Notes: generated from the letters alone by a model not told the origin. A stretch of 54,412 bases of DNA from Actinomycetes bacterium (GCA_021794835.1 JAJYQA010000008.1:1-54412), one strand, 5' to 3'. Positions 24,971 through 33,352 are shown, counted from the stretch's first letter. Translations and numbers: made by a program.

Positions 24971-25606
24971 ATGCAGATTAACGCTAGAGTAAAAGAAATA
25001 ATCAAACGTCTAAACGAGGAATACCCCAACGCAAGGATAGTTCTGAAATACTCAAATCCGCTTGAGCTTCTTATTGCCGTGATTCTTTCCGCACAATGCA
25101 CTGATAAGAAGGTAAACGAGGTCACGCAAGAGCTTTTTAAGAAGCATAAGAGCGTTTATGACTATGCCAATGTTCCGCTTGAGGAGCTTGAAAAGGATAT
25201 CCGTCCAACCGGGTTTTATCGTAATAAAGCTAAAAACATAAAAGGTGCGGCAAATATGTTAATAGAGGATTTTGGTGGAGAAATTCCCTCGATAATGGAT
25301 GAGATCACCAAACTCCCTGGTGTTGCGAGAAAAACCGCAAATGTAGTTCTTGGAAATGCCTTCGGTGTTGTTGAGGGAATAGCCGTTGATACTCATGTCA
25401 AGCGACTTGCAGGTTGCCTAAACCTTAGCAAAAACAGAGATCCCGAGAAAATAGAACGCGACCTAATGGATATTGTTCCGAGGGACGGCTGGTTTAAGTT
25501 TACGTATCTTTTGATTGAGCATGGGCGGGCGGTATGTGATGCCAAAAAACCGAAATGCGACATATGTATGCTTAACGATATTTGCCCATCAGCATTCAAA
25601 GCTTAA
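24971..25606 (+). CDS. nth: Endonuclease III
   Basis: A 211-residue base-excision repair glycosylase and lyase for oxidised pyrimidines. The helix-hairpin-helix LPGVARKTANVVL holds the catalytic Lys121; the catalytic Asp is Asp140 (VDTHVKRL). The [4Fe-4S] cluster motif C-x6-C-x2-C-x5-C (CDAKKPKCDICMLNDIC) is complete. Length is standard. No strong ribosome site precedes the ATG. Monocistronic, followed by the ygbA promoter. Confidence 0.97.
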   Translation: MQINARVKEIIKRLNEEYPNARIVLKYSNPLELLIAVILSAQCTDKKVNEVTQELFKKHKSVYDYANVPLEELEKDIRPTGFYRNKAKNIKGAANMLIEDFGGEIPSIMDEITKLPGVARKTANVVLGNAFGVVEGIAVDTHVKRLAGCLNLSKNRDPEKIERDLMDIVPRDGWFKFTYLLIEHGRAVCDAKKPKCDICMLNDICPSAFKA

Positions 25607-25628
25607 TAAAATCTTGTTTTTAGACCCT

Positions 25629-25646
25629 CTTTGACCTAAGTCAAAG
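25629..25646 (+). promoter_or_regulatory. CRP/FNR-like operator upstream of ygbA
   Basis: Perfect palindrome CTTTGAC-CTAA-GTCAAAG. Its centre (25637.5) lies about 41.5 bases before the start predicted from a TACATT -10 box (25667-25672), the class II activator position used by CRP/FNR proteins. It could instead be a weak terminator for nth, but there is no T-run. Confidence 0.55.
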
Positions 25647-25706
25647 GCCCCCCGCATACGCTGCTTTACATTAGTGCTTAAGTAAATTATTGGTGGAAGT
25701 GTTGGT

Positions 25707-26066
25707 ATGCCTGTTTTTGAGCCTAAAGTTAAAAGCGACATAGATATGCTGGCAAAGTTTGTCCATATCTACTGCCGTGAAAATCATCGAGGCAGAGAAA
25801 AGATACAGTTTTATTACAAGGGCAAGGGAAGAGACGAGTTGAACCTGCCCCATATAATGCTCTGCGAGGGGTGTTTTAAGCTTTTAAACCACGGCATTGC
25901 CAAACGGGCGATGTGCCCAATGGATCCAAAACCCATGTGTAAGAAATGCCCCAACCACTGCTACCATCCTCTCTACCGGACAAAGATCCGGGAAGTTATG
26001 AAGTTCTCGGGGATATACCTGGTTAAGAGGGGCCGCTTGGATATGTTGTATCATTATTTTGCGTAA
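25707..26066 (+). CDS. ygbA: YgbA-type nitrous oxide-stimulated promoter family protein
   Basis: A 119-residue protein of the YgbA_NO family (PF11756), linked in other bacteria to recovery from nitric oxide stress. Seven cysteines follow the family pattern: Cys23 (IYCRENH), Cys53-x2-Cys56 (LCEGCFKLL), Cys70, Cys78-x2-Cys81 and Cys85 (KPMCKKCPNHCYHP), probably binding metal. The C-terminal REVMKFSGIYLV matches the family end. It stands alone behind a CRP/FNR-like palindrome. The molecular activity is not established. Confidence 0.88.
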   Translation: MPVFEPKVKSDIDMLAKFVHIYCRENHRGREKIQFYYKGKGRDELNLPHIMLCEGCFKLLNHGIAKRAMCPMDPKPMCKKCPNHCYHPLYRTKIREVMKFSGIYLVKRGRLDMLYHYFA

Positions 26067-26069
26067 GGT

Positions 26070-27386
26070 TTATACTGCACTTTCAAGCAAATCCCGGCGG
26101 ATGAAAAGGATAACTGCTGTTATAAAAACAATCAATGAACCGATGGCAACGGCAATAGGGCTTCCAAGCAGTTTAGCAACCGACCCCATGAAGAAACTGC
26201 CGATCGGCGTAACACCTATAAACGCCCAAACAAACAAACTCATTATGCGACCGCGCATACTAGACGGTACGGCAACCTGTAATGAGGTATTGGATGAAGA
26301 TATGGATACCATAAAGGAGATGCCTACTCCGGCCTGGGCAACCATTGAGAGGGCAAATATTTTTGAAAAGGCGAAGGTGAATAAAAATATACTGTAGCTT
26401 AGAGTGCTAAACTTGATAATCGTTTTTCTCTGCACGGTGCGCGGAAGACTTGCAACAATAAGTGCACCAGCGACCGCCCCGAAACCGCTAGCAGCCATAA
26501 GGTATCCTAGACCGCTTGCGCCGACTTTAAGGATATCTCGCGCAAAGGCAGGCATTAGTACGGAGTAGGACATGCCGAACATCGAGAGCACACCTACCCC
26601 GATAAGTAGGGTGGCAATTGAGACGTCTCCCCGCGCGTAGTTTACTCCCGCGATAATGTTGCGCCAGATATTCTCGCCGACCGGAGGCCTTTCTACCGGC
26701 CTGGGTTTTATTAAAGCAAGCGGGAAAATTACTGCAAGAAAGCTCAAAGCGTTTATGTAGAAAGATGATGCGAGTCCTAGTCTGGCTATTATTATTCCGG
26801 CGATGGCGGGGCCGACAAGCCTTGCCGCGTTGAATTGGGCCGAGTTAAGCGCTACTGCATTCATCAAATTTTTTCTTGGAACGAGCTCTGGGATGAGTGC
26901 CTGCCAAGCAGGGAAGTTAAAACTGGTAGCAATGCCGGCGCCAAGGGCCAAAACTATTATGCTTGGGATGCTTACAATGTGAAAAGAAACCAATGCTCCT
27001 AGAAGGAAGGCCAAGATCATCAATACCGTCTGGCTCGTTATCAAAAGCGATCTTCGCTCATAGCGATCGGCAATGACTCCCCCAACTAAGGCCAAGAAGA
27101 AAGTAGGAAGAGTCGACGCAAAGTTAACCAGGCCAAGGGAAAACTCGGAGTTTGTTATCTGAAAAACAAACCAGCCGAGTGCCACAGTTTGAATCCAAGT
27201 TCCAATATTGGAGAGAAACGAGCCGGACCATAGATAGCGGTATTCCGGGTATTGAAGAGAGACAAAAGGGCGTCCTCCTCTTTCAGTCTCTTCTATGATT
27301 TCTGCCTCGGGAGAAGCAGCCTCACTTTGTAATATTTCGGTTTTTAGCAATTTGCTGGTTTGGTCTCGGCTGTTGTTTTTAGTCAT
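26070..27386 (-). CDS. MFS exporter (EntS-like, MFS_3)
   Basis: A 438-residue major facilitator permease of the MFS_3/EntS type with 12 predicted membrane segments. A polar N-terminal tail of about 45 residues precedes FVSLQYPEYRYLWSGSFLSNIGTWIQTVALGWFVFQIT, the typical opening. The loop 2-3 motif appears as GGVIADRYERRSLL. Such proteins expel small molecules by proton exchange; the substrate cannot be read. It lies 83 bases after the DUF1614 gene on the same strand and may be cotranscribed. It ends 3 bases from the stop of ygbA. Confidence 0.92.
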   Translation of the reverse strand: MTKNNSRDQTSKLLKTEILQSEAASPEAEIIEETERGGRPFVSLQYPEYRYLWSGSFLSNIGTWIQTVALGWFVFQITNSEFSLGLVNFASTLPTFFLALVGGVIADRYERRSLLITSQTVLMILAFLLGALVSFHIVSIPSIIVLALGAGIATSFNFPAWQALIPELVPRKNLMNAVALNSAQFNAARLVGPAIAGIIIARLGLASSFYINALSFLAVIFPLALIKPRPVERPPVGENIWRNIIAGVNYARGDVSIATLLIGVGVLSMFGMSYSVLMPAFARDILKVGASGLGYLMAASGFGAVAGALIVASLPRTVQRKTIIKFSTLSYSIFLFTFAFSKIFALSMVAQAGVGISFMVSISSSNTSLQVAVPSSMRGRIMSLFVWAFIGVTPIGSFFMGSVAKLLGSPIAVAIGSLIVFITAVILFIRRDLLESAV

Positions 27387-27468
27387 GTTTCGTCCTATTT
27401 ATTAATCCACTGTTGGGTGCCTATGTCAAATAAGTTATCGATAAGAAAAAGAAAGCTATGACGCTATG

Positions 27469-28113
27469 CTACGCCAGGAGGGCTGCTATAATCCCGACAA
27501 GGAAGATACCGTCAAAAACCCCGGCACCGCCTATGCTTACAGCAAGTGAACCAAGTTCTCTAATTCTCCTCAAATTCAGTAGGTCGGCCCCTATAAGGGT
27601 TCCCAAGACGCCCGATATGTATGCAACCGGGGCCGGGTCTTTGGGCGCAAGCAAGAAAGCTAAGATGGCGGATATTACGGGTGGAATGAAAGCCGGCATA
27701 GCTATTCCAACTCCGGGTACAACCCTGGCAAGTAGTTTTGAAACAGCGATTATAACAAGCGTCGCAAGGACCGTAGGCCCAAGAGGGGTCATGGGTAGGA
27801 GTAGGAAATAGAAAGAGAGCAGAGTTGGTATGACCGCTCCACCCACGTTTACGAAAATAACTTGATTAGCCATCTTGGGAGGATAGTAGAAAAAAGGAAA
27901 GGGAAGGCGGCGTTCTTCAACAACAACCTTTCGTTGGGATACCGGTATGTTGATAAATCCACCCACAATTATGGCTAGAAAGATAAGAAATGTCTGCGGG
28001 GGCGACAGGCCAAGTTTGGTAAAGGATATAGCTATAGCATTAAAAATAAAAAGAACAAAAAGAAGGAAGAGCAGGGCAGTAAGAACTATTGGGATAAGTA
28101 TTGCTCGTAGCAT
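27469..28113 (-). CDS. DUF1614 membrane protein
   Basis: A 214-residue polytopic membrane protein of the DUF1614 (PF07758) type, function unknown. About seven hydrophobic segments; the pattern AISFTKLGLSPPQTFLIFLAIIVGGFINIPV near the N-terminus and FVNVGGAVIPTLLSFY in the middle are family-like. A Gly/Pro-rich stretch (VPGVGIAMPAFIPPV) lies at about 125-140. The gene starts 13 bases after the uracil-DNA glycosylase stop with GGAGG before the ATG, so the two form one transcript. Confidence 0.8.
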   Translation of the reverse strand: MLRAILIPIVLTALLFLLFVLFIFNAIAISFTKLGLSPPQTFLIFLAIIVGGFINIPVSQRKVVVEERRLPFPFFYYPPKMANQVIFVNVGGAVIPTLLSFYFLLLPMTPLGPTVLATLVIIAVSKLLARVVPGVGIAMPAFIPPVISAILAFLLAPKDPAPVAYISGVLGTLIGADLLNLRRIRELGSLAVSIGGAGVFDGIFLVGIIAALLA

Positions 28114-28126
28114 GTCTCCTCCAAGT

Positions 28127-28750
28127 TCAAGCCGCTATGCTCGGCTTTATGACCTCTCTTATCTTCCCAAGATCGTCCCTAAACTCACGTATTCTTTCCT
28201 CTTCGCCGACGGCTTTAGCTCTGATAACGGCCGCCGGATGGAAAGTGGGCAGTATAGTGATCCCATGCCAATTATAAAACTTACCTCGCTCTTTAGTAAG
28301 CTTAAAATCTTTTCCTAAAAACCACTGGCTGGCTTTGGCGCCAAGTGCTGTGATAAGCTTGGGTTTAACCGCAGCAATTTCGCGCTCAAGAAAATCGTGT
28401 TCGACATTTATCTGCCTTATCGTTGGCGGTTTGTTTTTCTTTCTACTGCCAGGAAGGGCTTTATAGGACCGGTACTTTACAATATTCGTTATATAGAAGT
28501 CCCGGTTCACGTCGTATCCCATGTTGGTAAGAGTTTCAGTAAGCAGCTTGCCGGCAGCACCGACAAAAGGTTTTTGTTGCCTCTCCTCTTGCTCGCCCGG
28601 TCCCTCGCCGACAAGCATAGCGGCGGCAAGGGGGTTTCCACGCGGAAACACGGGGATATTGCCAACATCGGGTAACTCCCTACAAGGTTTGCAGCCCGCA
28701 ATATCCTCGATGATATTTTTTATGGCCTCTTCTTTTTCATTTTTAGACAT
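28127..28750 (-). CDS. Family 4-like uracil-DNA glycosylase with incomplete cysteine set
   Basis: A 207-residue enzyme that removes uracil from DNA. Motifs of family 4/5: GEGPGEQEE...PFVGAAGKLL (48-70), YITNIVKYR (86-94) and FHPAAVIR near the C-terminus. Cys20 and Cys23 (GCKPC) are kept, but the KCR cysteine is Tyr93 and the fourth is Glu117, so the usual [4Fe-4S] cluster cannot be held in the standard way. A basic insert (GSRKKNKPP, 101-109) lies between them. The start is set at ATG 28750 by fit to the family; an in-frame TTG at 28822 would add 24 residues without homology. First gene of an operon with DUF1614. Confidence 0.87.
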   Translation of the reverse strand: MSKNEKEEAIKNIIEDIAGCKPCRELPDVGNIPVFPRGNPLAAAMLVGEGPGEQEERQQKPFVGAAGKLLTETLTNMGYDVNRDFYITNIVKYRSYKALPGSRKKNKPPTIRQINVEHDFLEREIAAVKPKLITALGAKASQWFLGKDFKLTKERGKFYNWHGITILPTFHPAAVIRAKAVGEEERIREFRDDLGKIREVIKPSIAA

Positions 28751-28939
28751 GTAACCTGAATACCGCAAATCAGAACGATGTAAACGAATGCCATGCCTAT
28801 TCCATACTGCTTGCTTTGGCAATTTTGTTTTCTACAAGGGACAAAGAGCGGAGAAGAGAAACTGTTGTTTCCATTGGTAGGTAAGGGGGTATAAGACTAG
28901 CTAATGGCTTAGGTCGATAACAAGTTTGGGAGGAGAACA

Positions 28940-30337
28940 ATGAAAATAGGCATGATAGCTGGGCCCTGGCTCCCCGTGCCTCCTACCGCTTACGGTGGAG
29001 CTGAACTGGTAGTAAGCCAGCTTGCCGATGGCTTAGTGGATAGAGGTCATGAAGTAATTCTCTTTGCATCAGGTGATTCTAAGACTAAAGCTGAACTGGT
29101 ACCGATTGTCCCGAGACATATAGGGCAGGACTGGCCGGGTTATGGCCAGCCATTTCAGAATTCGTTCTCGGAGTTCTCGTACGTCCGGTCTTTTCTGGAT
29201 AAAGTCGATATAATCCATGACCATACCATGCACCATAACACCTGGCTTCCGGTGAAGGCAATATACACACTTCACGGCCCGGCAGAATGGGGCGCCGAGT
29301 TAGCCCGCAGGATGAGTGCGTTTGGTCAGCAGAATTATTTTGTTGCGATAAGTGAAACGCAACGTCGCTTCTATGGTGAAGAGGGTATAAACTTTGTCCA
29401 CACTGTCTACAATGCAGTTGATCTTAAGCAAGTGCCATTTTCTGATAAAAAAGAGGATTACTTATTCTTTATCGGCAGGGCCAATCGGGAAAAGGGTCTA
29501 GATTTAGCTGTGAGGGTTGCCATAGAGACAAAACGTAAGCTAATTATGGCGATAAAGATGACTGAGGCGCATGAGAAGGAGTACTTCAGGGAGGTTGTTA
29601 AGCCTCTTATCTCAAAGGCAGATGTTGAGATAAAAGGCGACATTACAGTGGAGGAAAAATACAACCTTTATAAAAATGCCTATGCGACTCTTTTTACCAG
29701 TCAATGGGAAGAGCCATTTGGCCTTGTCATGATCGAATCCATGGCGACCGGAACCCCGGTTATAGCCCTACAAAGGGGAGCTGCGGTTGAAGTTGTTGAA
29801 AATGGAGTGACAGGATTTTTAGGAGATACGCTTGAAGATTTAATCGCTGCGGTCGGCCACATCCCTGATATTAAACCGGAGACTTGCCGACAGCACGTGG
29901 AGAAAAAATTCTCGGTCGAAAAAATGGTTGAGGGCTATGAGGAAGCCTATAAACAGGTACTATACGGGATTAAGCGAGCGATTGTTGCCCGCGATGTTAT
30001 GACTGCAAGTGTAGTTGCCGTAAATCCGGATACAACCAGGGAAGAGTTAATAAAGGTTCTGTCAACGCACAATATAAGCGGCATGCCAGTTTTAGAGAAT
30101 GGTAAGCTTGTGGGCATAGTAACAGAGGATGACATATTATCTAAGCCAACGGCGGAGAGAGTTAAAAACATGATGACACGCAACGTCGTCACTGTTAACG
30201 AAAGGGACTCTGTTTACAGGGTGGCCTCGATCGTTATAAGGAACCGTATAAAGCGCGTCCCGGTAATGAGCGATAGTTTAATTGTAGGTATAATAAGCCG
30301 GCACGACTTGGTACGCGCACTGGCCCTTGAAAAATAA
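28940..30337 (+). CDS. GT4 glycosyltransferase fused to a CBS domain pair
   Basis: A 465-residue protein. Residues 1-345 form a GT-B glycosyltransferase of family 4: N-terminal PTAYGGAELVVSQLADGL, the hinge IGRANREKGLDLAV, and the donor-site motif EEPFGLVMIESMATGTPVIALQRGAAVEVV with the Glu-x7-Glu pair. Residues about 351-465 form two CBS motifs (RDVMTASVVAVNP...GIVTEDDIL and KNMMTRNVVTVNE...GIISRHDLV), a module that binds adenine nucleotides. This pairing suggests sugar transfer controlled by energy status. GGGAGGAG precedes the ATG. The acceptor is unknown. It stands alone. Confidence 0.92.
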   Translation: MKIGMIAGPWLPVPPTAYGGAELVVSQLADGLVDRGHEVILFASGDSKTKAELVPIVPRHIGQDWPGYGQPFQNSFSEFSYVRSFLDKVDIIHDHTMHHNTWLPVKAIYTLHGPAEWGAELARRMSAFGQQNYFVAISETQRRFYGEEGINFVHTVYNAVDLKQVPFSDKKEDYLFFIGRANREKGLDLAVRVAIETKRKLIMAIKMTEAHEKEYFREVVKPLISKADVEIKGDITVEEKYNLYKNAYATLFTSQWEEPFGLVMIESMATGTPVIALQRGAAVEVVENGVTGFLGDTLEDLIAAVGHIPDIKPETCRQHVEKKFSVEKMVEGYEEAYKQVLYGIKRAIVARDVMTASVVAVNPDTTREELIKVLSTHNISGMPVLENGKLVGIVTEDDILSKPTAERVKNMMTRNVVTVNERDSVYRVASIVIRNRIKRVPVMSDSLIVGIISRHDLVRALALEK

Positions 30338-30353
30338 GGGTCAGCGCAACATT

Positions 30354-30374
30354 AAGTTAACTTTTACTTAACTT
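30354..30374. terminator. AT-rich hairpin after the GT4-CBS gene
   Basis: AAGTTAA-CTTTTAC-TTAACTT, a perfect 7-bp stem. The 12-base word TTTTACTTAACT (30362-30373) recurs at 30444-30455, so it could be a protein binding site instead. Confidence 0.35.
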
Positions 30375-30487
30375 TGGCACCTTAGCACATTGGCACTAAA
30401 ATGTAGTTACCGATTTATTGGGCCTCCTACGGTGGATACTTGTTTTTACTTAACTGCAACACCGAGTAACCAAATCTTTATTTTTCC

Positions 30488-30496
30488 TGATATAAT
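30488..30496 (+). promoter_or_regulatory. Extended -10 promoter of the nadD operon
   Basis: TG-A-TATAAT is a perfect extended -10 element. No good -35 box is at the usual distance, which fits extended -10 promoters. It lies 51 bases before the nadD start. Confidence 0.7.
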
Positions 30497-30547
30497 AGTT
30501 ATTAAAAGTTGTATACTCTGCAACCGATGACATTGCAAGAGGTTTAG

Positions 30548-31186
30548 ATGCCAGAAGAGAAAAAACGCATGCGTATAGGGATAATGGGCGGCACTTTTAA
30601 CCCGATACATTACGGGCATTTAGTGACCGCCGAAGAGGCACTTTCCCAATTTAAGCTGGACAAAGTGGTCTTTATGCCTGCTGGCGTACCCCCGCACAAA
30701 AGGGACAAAGAGGTACTTCCCCCGGAGGAGAGATACCTATTAACGGTTATTGCAACCGCATCTAACCCTAAATTTGTTGTCTCAAGGCTTGAGACCGAGC
30801 GAAAGGGTCCATCATATACGGTGGATACGCTGCTTGAACTGCATAAGAAATACGGGCCTGAGACCGATCTCTTCTTTATAACCGGCGCCGATGCCGTTTG
30901 GGAGATATTGACCTGGAAGGATGCTGAAAAGCTGGTTGAGCTGACTGAGTTTATAGCCGCCACGCGACCTGGCTACAGCCTGGAGAAGTTTAAGAAGCTT
31001 CATGTCTTGCCCGAAGGTGAGGGTAGAGAAAAGGGAAAGCCCAAAGTATCCATTATGGAAATACCGGCACTTGCAATATCCTCAACCGATATTAGAAAAC
31101 GGGTAAGAGAAGGCCGTCCGATAGGATATCTTGTGCCCGAAGGGGTGGCAAGCTATATATTAAAATCCAGTTTTTGGGAAGACTAG
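30548..31186 (+). CDS. nadD: Nicotinate-nucleotide adenylyltransferase
   Basis: A 212-residue cytosolic enzyme of NAD synthesis: nicotinate mononucleotide + ATP to deamido-NAD. The nucleotidyltransferase motif GGTFNPIHYGHL (14-25) holds the two His residues, and ISSTDIRKRV near the C-terminus is the second signature. The next NAD step, nadE, is at 2.9-4.7 kb. First gene of the nadD-yqeK-lytR-rsfS block. The ribosome site AAGAGG lies 6-8 bases before the ATG. Confidence 0.97.
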   Translation: MPEEKKRMRIGIMGGTFNPIHYGHLVTAEEALSQFKLDKVVFMPAGVPPHKRDKEVLPPEERYLLTVIATASNPKFVVSRLETERKGPSYTVDTLLELHKKYGPETDLFFITGADAVWEILTWKDAEKLVELTEFIAATRPGYSLEKFKKLHVLPEGEGREKGKPKVSIMEIPALAISSTDIRKRVREGRPIGYLVPEGVASYILKSSFWED

Positions 31187-31220
31187 CGAATTACGAATTT
31201 CGAATGTCGAATTACGAACG
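31187..31220. repeat. GAATTACGAA direct repeat
   Basis: GAATTACGAA occurs twice (starting near 31189 and 31209), with TTTCGAATGTC between. It fills the space between nadD and yqeK, where a ribosome site for yqeK would be expected. Confidence 0.5.
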
Positions 31221-31236
31221 ATTAAAAGTCTAGATT

Positions 31237-31815
31237 ATGAAATATGGAATAGAACACGTCAAAGAAAAGCTTAAAGACAGATTAACCACTGTGCACTACG
31301 AGCATTGCGTGAGGACTGCCGAGGCTGCTGCGAGAATGGCACGGGCTTTTAGAATTGACGAGAGACAAGCCTATCTTGCTGGGCTTTTACATGATTACGC
31401 AAGGTCAATGAGTGCGGCGCAACTTATTTCAGAAGCAAAAAAGCTTGGGTTTAGGGTGAATGCGGTCGAGGCAGCTTTCCCGTATCTTTTACATGCCAGG
31501 ATAGGGGCCCGACTGGTCGAGTTAGACCTTGATATAAAAGACAAAGAAATTGTTAGCGCGATAGAGAACCATACAATCGGATCAACCTCAATGACGAAAC
31601 TTGATAAGATAATTTACGTAGCCGACATGATCGAACCCGGCCGGCACTACGAGGGGCTTGATGCTCTAAGGCGTATCTCTTTAGAGGACCTTGATGAAGT
31701 GTTTGAGAGGGCCTATATACATTCGCTCGGATATCTTGTCAGGTCAAAGAAGTTGATTCATCCATTGACCGTAGAAGTCTGGAACAAGTTGATCGCGAAA
31801 AATAATGAAAAATAA
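31237..31815 (+). CDS. yqeK: YqeK-type HD hydrolase (Ap4A hydrolase)
   Basis: A 192-residue HD-domain enzyme of the YqeK family, which in Firmicutes splits diadenosine tetraphosphate symmetrically into two ADP. Metal motifs: His23 (HYEHCVRTAE), His52-Asp53 (LLHDYARSM), the later HARIGA and ENHTIG histidines, and YVADMIEPGR. There is no clear ribosome site before the ATG; the space holds a short repeat. The last base overlaps the first base of the next gene. Confidence 0.92.
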   Translation: MKYGIEHVKEKLKDRLTTVHYEHCVRTAEAAARMARAFRIDERQAYLAGLLHDYARSMSAAQLISEAKKLGFRVNAVEAAFPYLLHARIGARLVELDLDIKDKEIVSAIENHTIGSTSMTKLDKIIYVADMIEPGRHYEGLDALRRISLEDLDEVFERAYIHSLGYLVRSKKLIHPLTVEVWNKLIAKNNEK

Positions 31816-32954
31816 TGCCTGATTTTTTTGATACCCCCGAGATAAACGAAACTCCGTCACGATCGGAGCTTTTACACGAAGAACAGACTAAAAAAAGGGC
31901 GATTCGCCGGCAAATTATCCTAGTGTCATTTATCTCGTTGGCCTCGGTAATAGCGGTCGCACTCATAGCGTTATTTGTATTCAAGTTGCTTCCGTCAAAG
32001 GTAGCGCCAAGGCATAGGCACGCAACTAAAGGCACTGTGGAAGCTACCAGAGGGCACGTCGCAAGAGATAAAAAAACCATACAAACCAGCGAGCTTACCC
32101 AAACGAGCTCAGACACAACGGTTGCGAGTGTTGAGACAACCAACTCACCTTTGATTAACCAGATATCCAATGTGCTAATCCTTGGTATCGACGACTCAAG
32201 CGGTTCTAAGCAGGCAAAGGGTATTATGCTTGCTAAGATCGATATTTTAAACGGCACAGTCCAGGCCGTTAACATACCGGATAAAACCTATCTGGATATC
32301 AGTGGCCTCGGAATGGATCTAATCGGCGATACTTATACCAAGGGACTGGATTTAACTAAAAAAACAGTAGAAAATTTATTTCAGGTTAAGATTGATAGCT
32401 ATATCACCCTGCGCTACCCAGATTTTGAATACTTGGTTGGAGGAGACCGATTCCAGGTTGCTTATGACCGGGCGATGGATTCAAGTTTTTCCGGTAGCGA
32501 AAAAAAGGCCTACAGCAAAGAGGTCGCCAAAATTAATATTTCCAAAGTAAATGTTGTCCAGCTTCCAGTAAGGTTTATAAGCATAAACGGAGAGCCCTAC
32601 TACGAGCCAAACTATGAAGAGATGAGCCATCTAGCCGCGTCGATGTGGGGAATAAATATGAGAGTAAGAGCTGGAACCACTCGGGTAATAATACTCAACG
32701 GCTGTGGGCAACCGGGCATTGGTAGAGTGGTTTCGGATAAGCTTAATGCCGGCGGTTTCGTAATTGCCGATGTCAAGAACGCTAGTAATTTTTGTTATAA
32801 GAGTACAACAATAGTTGTTTATAAGAAGGATTATATGGATAAGGCACAGCTGGTTCAGCGGATCCTCGGTACCGGAGATGTGGTATATCACCCCGTTTCC
32901 CAAGATATTGCCGAGATTGCCGTTGTTATCGGGCAGGATTTTAAGGCCAATTAA
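31815..32954 (+). CDS. LytR-type envelope protein (degenerate LCP + LytR_C)
   Basis: A 379-residue protein anchored by one membrane segment (about 35-57), with the bulk outside the cell. After a Thr/Ser-rich linker comes an LCP-like region (VLILGIDDSSG, LAKIDILNGTVQAVNIP, YITLRYPDFEYLVGG) that lacks several Arg residues needed for phosphotransfer. A LytR_C domain follows (about 292-375: TRVIILNGCGQPGIGRVVSDKL). The order nadD-yqeK-lytR-rsfS is typical of Actinobacteria. It probably acts in cell-wall polymer metabolism; catalysis is doubtful. Confidence 0.85.
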   Translation: MPDFFDTPEINETPSRSELLHEEQTKKRAIRRQIILVSFISLASVIAVALIALFVFKLLPSKVAPRHRHATKGTVEATRGHVARDKKTIQTSELTQTSSDTTVASVETTNSPLINQISNVLILGIDDSSGSKQAKGIMLAKIDILNGTVQAVNIPDKTYLDISGLGMDLIGDTYTKGLDLTKKTVENLFQVKIDSYITLRYPDFEYLVGGDRFQVAYDRAMDSSFSGSEKKAYSKEVAKINISKVNVVQLPVRFISINGEPYYEPNYEEMSHLAASMWGINMRVRAGTTRVIILNGCGQPGIGRVVSDKLNAGGFVIADVKNASNFCYKSTTIVVYKKDYMDKAQLVQRILGTGDVVYHPVSQDIAEIAVVIGQDFKAN

Positions 32955-32967
32955 AGGAGGATGAAAG

Positions 32968-33309
32968 CTGGAATCTAAAGACATTGCAGAAATAGCTGCT
33001 TCCGCAGCGGCCGATAAGCAAGCCAACGATATAGTAATTATTGATATTGCTAATATATTTGCGATTACAGATTATTTTGTAATCTGCAGTGGTCAAACAA
33101 ACCGCCAGGTGCAGACAATTGCCGGCAATGTGGAGGAGAAGCTACGCGAACGCAAAATTAAGAAGATACACCTGGAAGGCGACAGGCAAGGAAACTGGAT
33201 TTTATTGGATTTTGGTGCAGTTGTGGTTCATATTTTTACCCAGGAGCAGCGCGAGTATTATCAGCTTGAGCGACTCTGGGCCGATGCCCCACACCGGAAG
33301 TGGGAGTAG
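32968..33309 (+). CDS. rsfS: Ribosomal silencing factor RsfS, CTG start
   Basis: A 113-residue protein that binds ribosomal protein L14 and blocks subunit joining in slow growth. The family sequence runs the whole frame: DIAEIAASAAADKQANDIVI, DYFVICSGQTNRQVQTIAG, and GNWILLDFGAVVVHIFTQEQREYYQLERLW. The only suitable start is CTG 32968, with AGGAGG (32955-32960) 7 bases upstream. The first in-frame GTG (33109) would remove the N-terminal 47 residues. An ATG at 32961 is out of frame and gives five codons. Last gene of the nadD block, followed by a terminator. Confidence 0.92.
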   Translation: MESKDIAEIAASAAADKQANDIVIIDIANIFAITDYFVICSGQTNRQVQTIAGNVEEKLRERKIKKIHLEGDRQGNWILLDFGAVVVHIFTQEQREYYQLERLWADAPHRKWE

Positions 33310-33312
33310 ACA

Positions 33313-33349
33313 AATAAATAAAGACCGCCTAAAGCGGCCTTTATTTATT
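33313..33349. terminator. Bidirectional terminator between rsfS and tRNA-Ala
   Basis: The arms 33313-33328 and 33334-33349 pair over 15 of 16 positions (one A-C mismatch) around loop CTAAA. The GC core CCGC/GCGG is flanked by AATAAATAAAG and CTTTATTTATT, so a T-rich tail exists on both strands. Confidence 0.85.
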
Positions 33350-33352
33350 ACG

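Noticed and set aside
31187-31220. Attachment site or transposon end between nadD and yqeK
   Set aside because: Only a short direct repeat is present; there is no mobile gene nearby and the operon order is intact.
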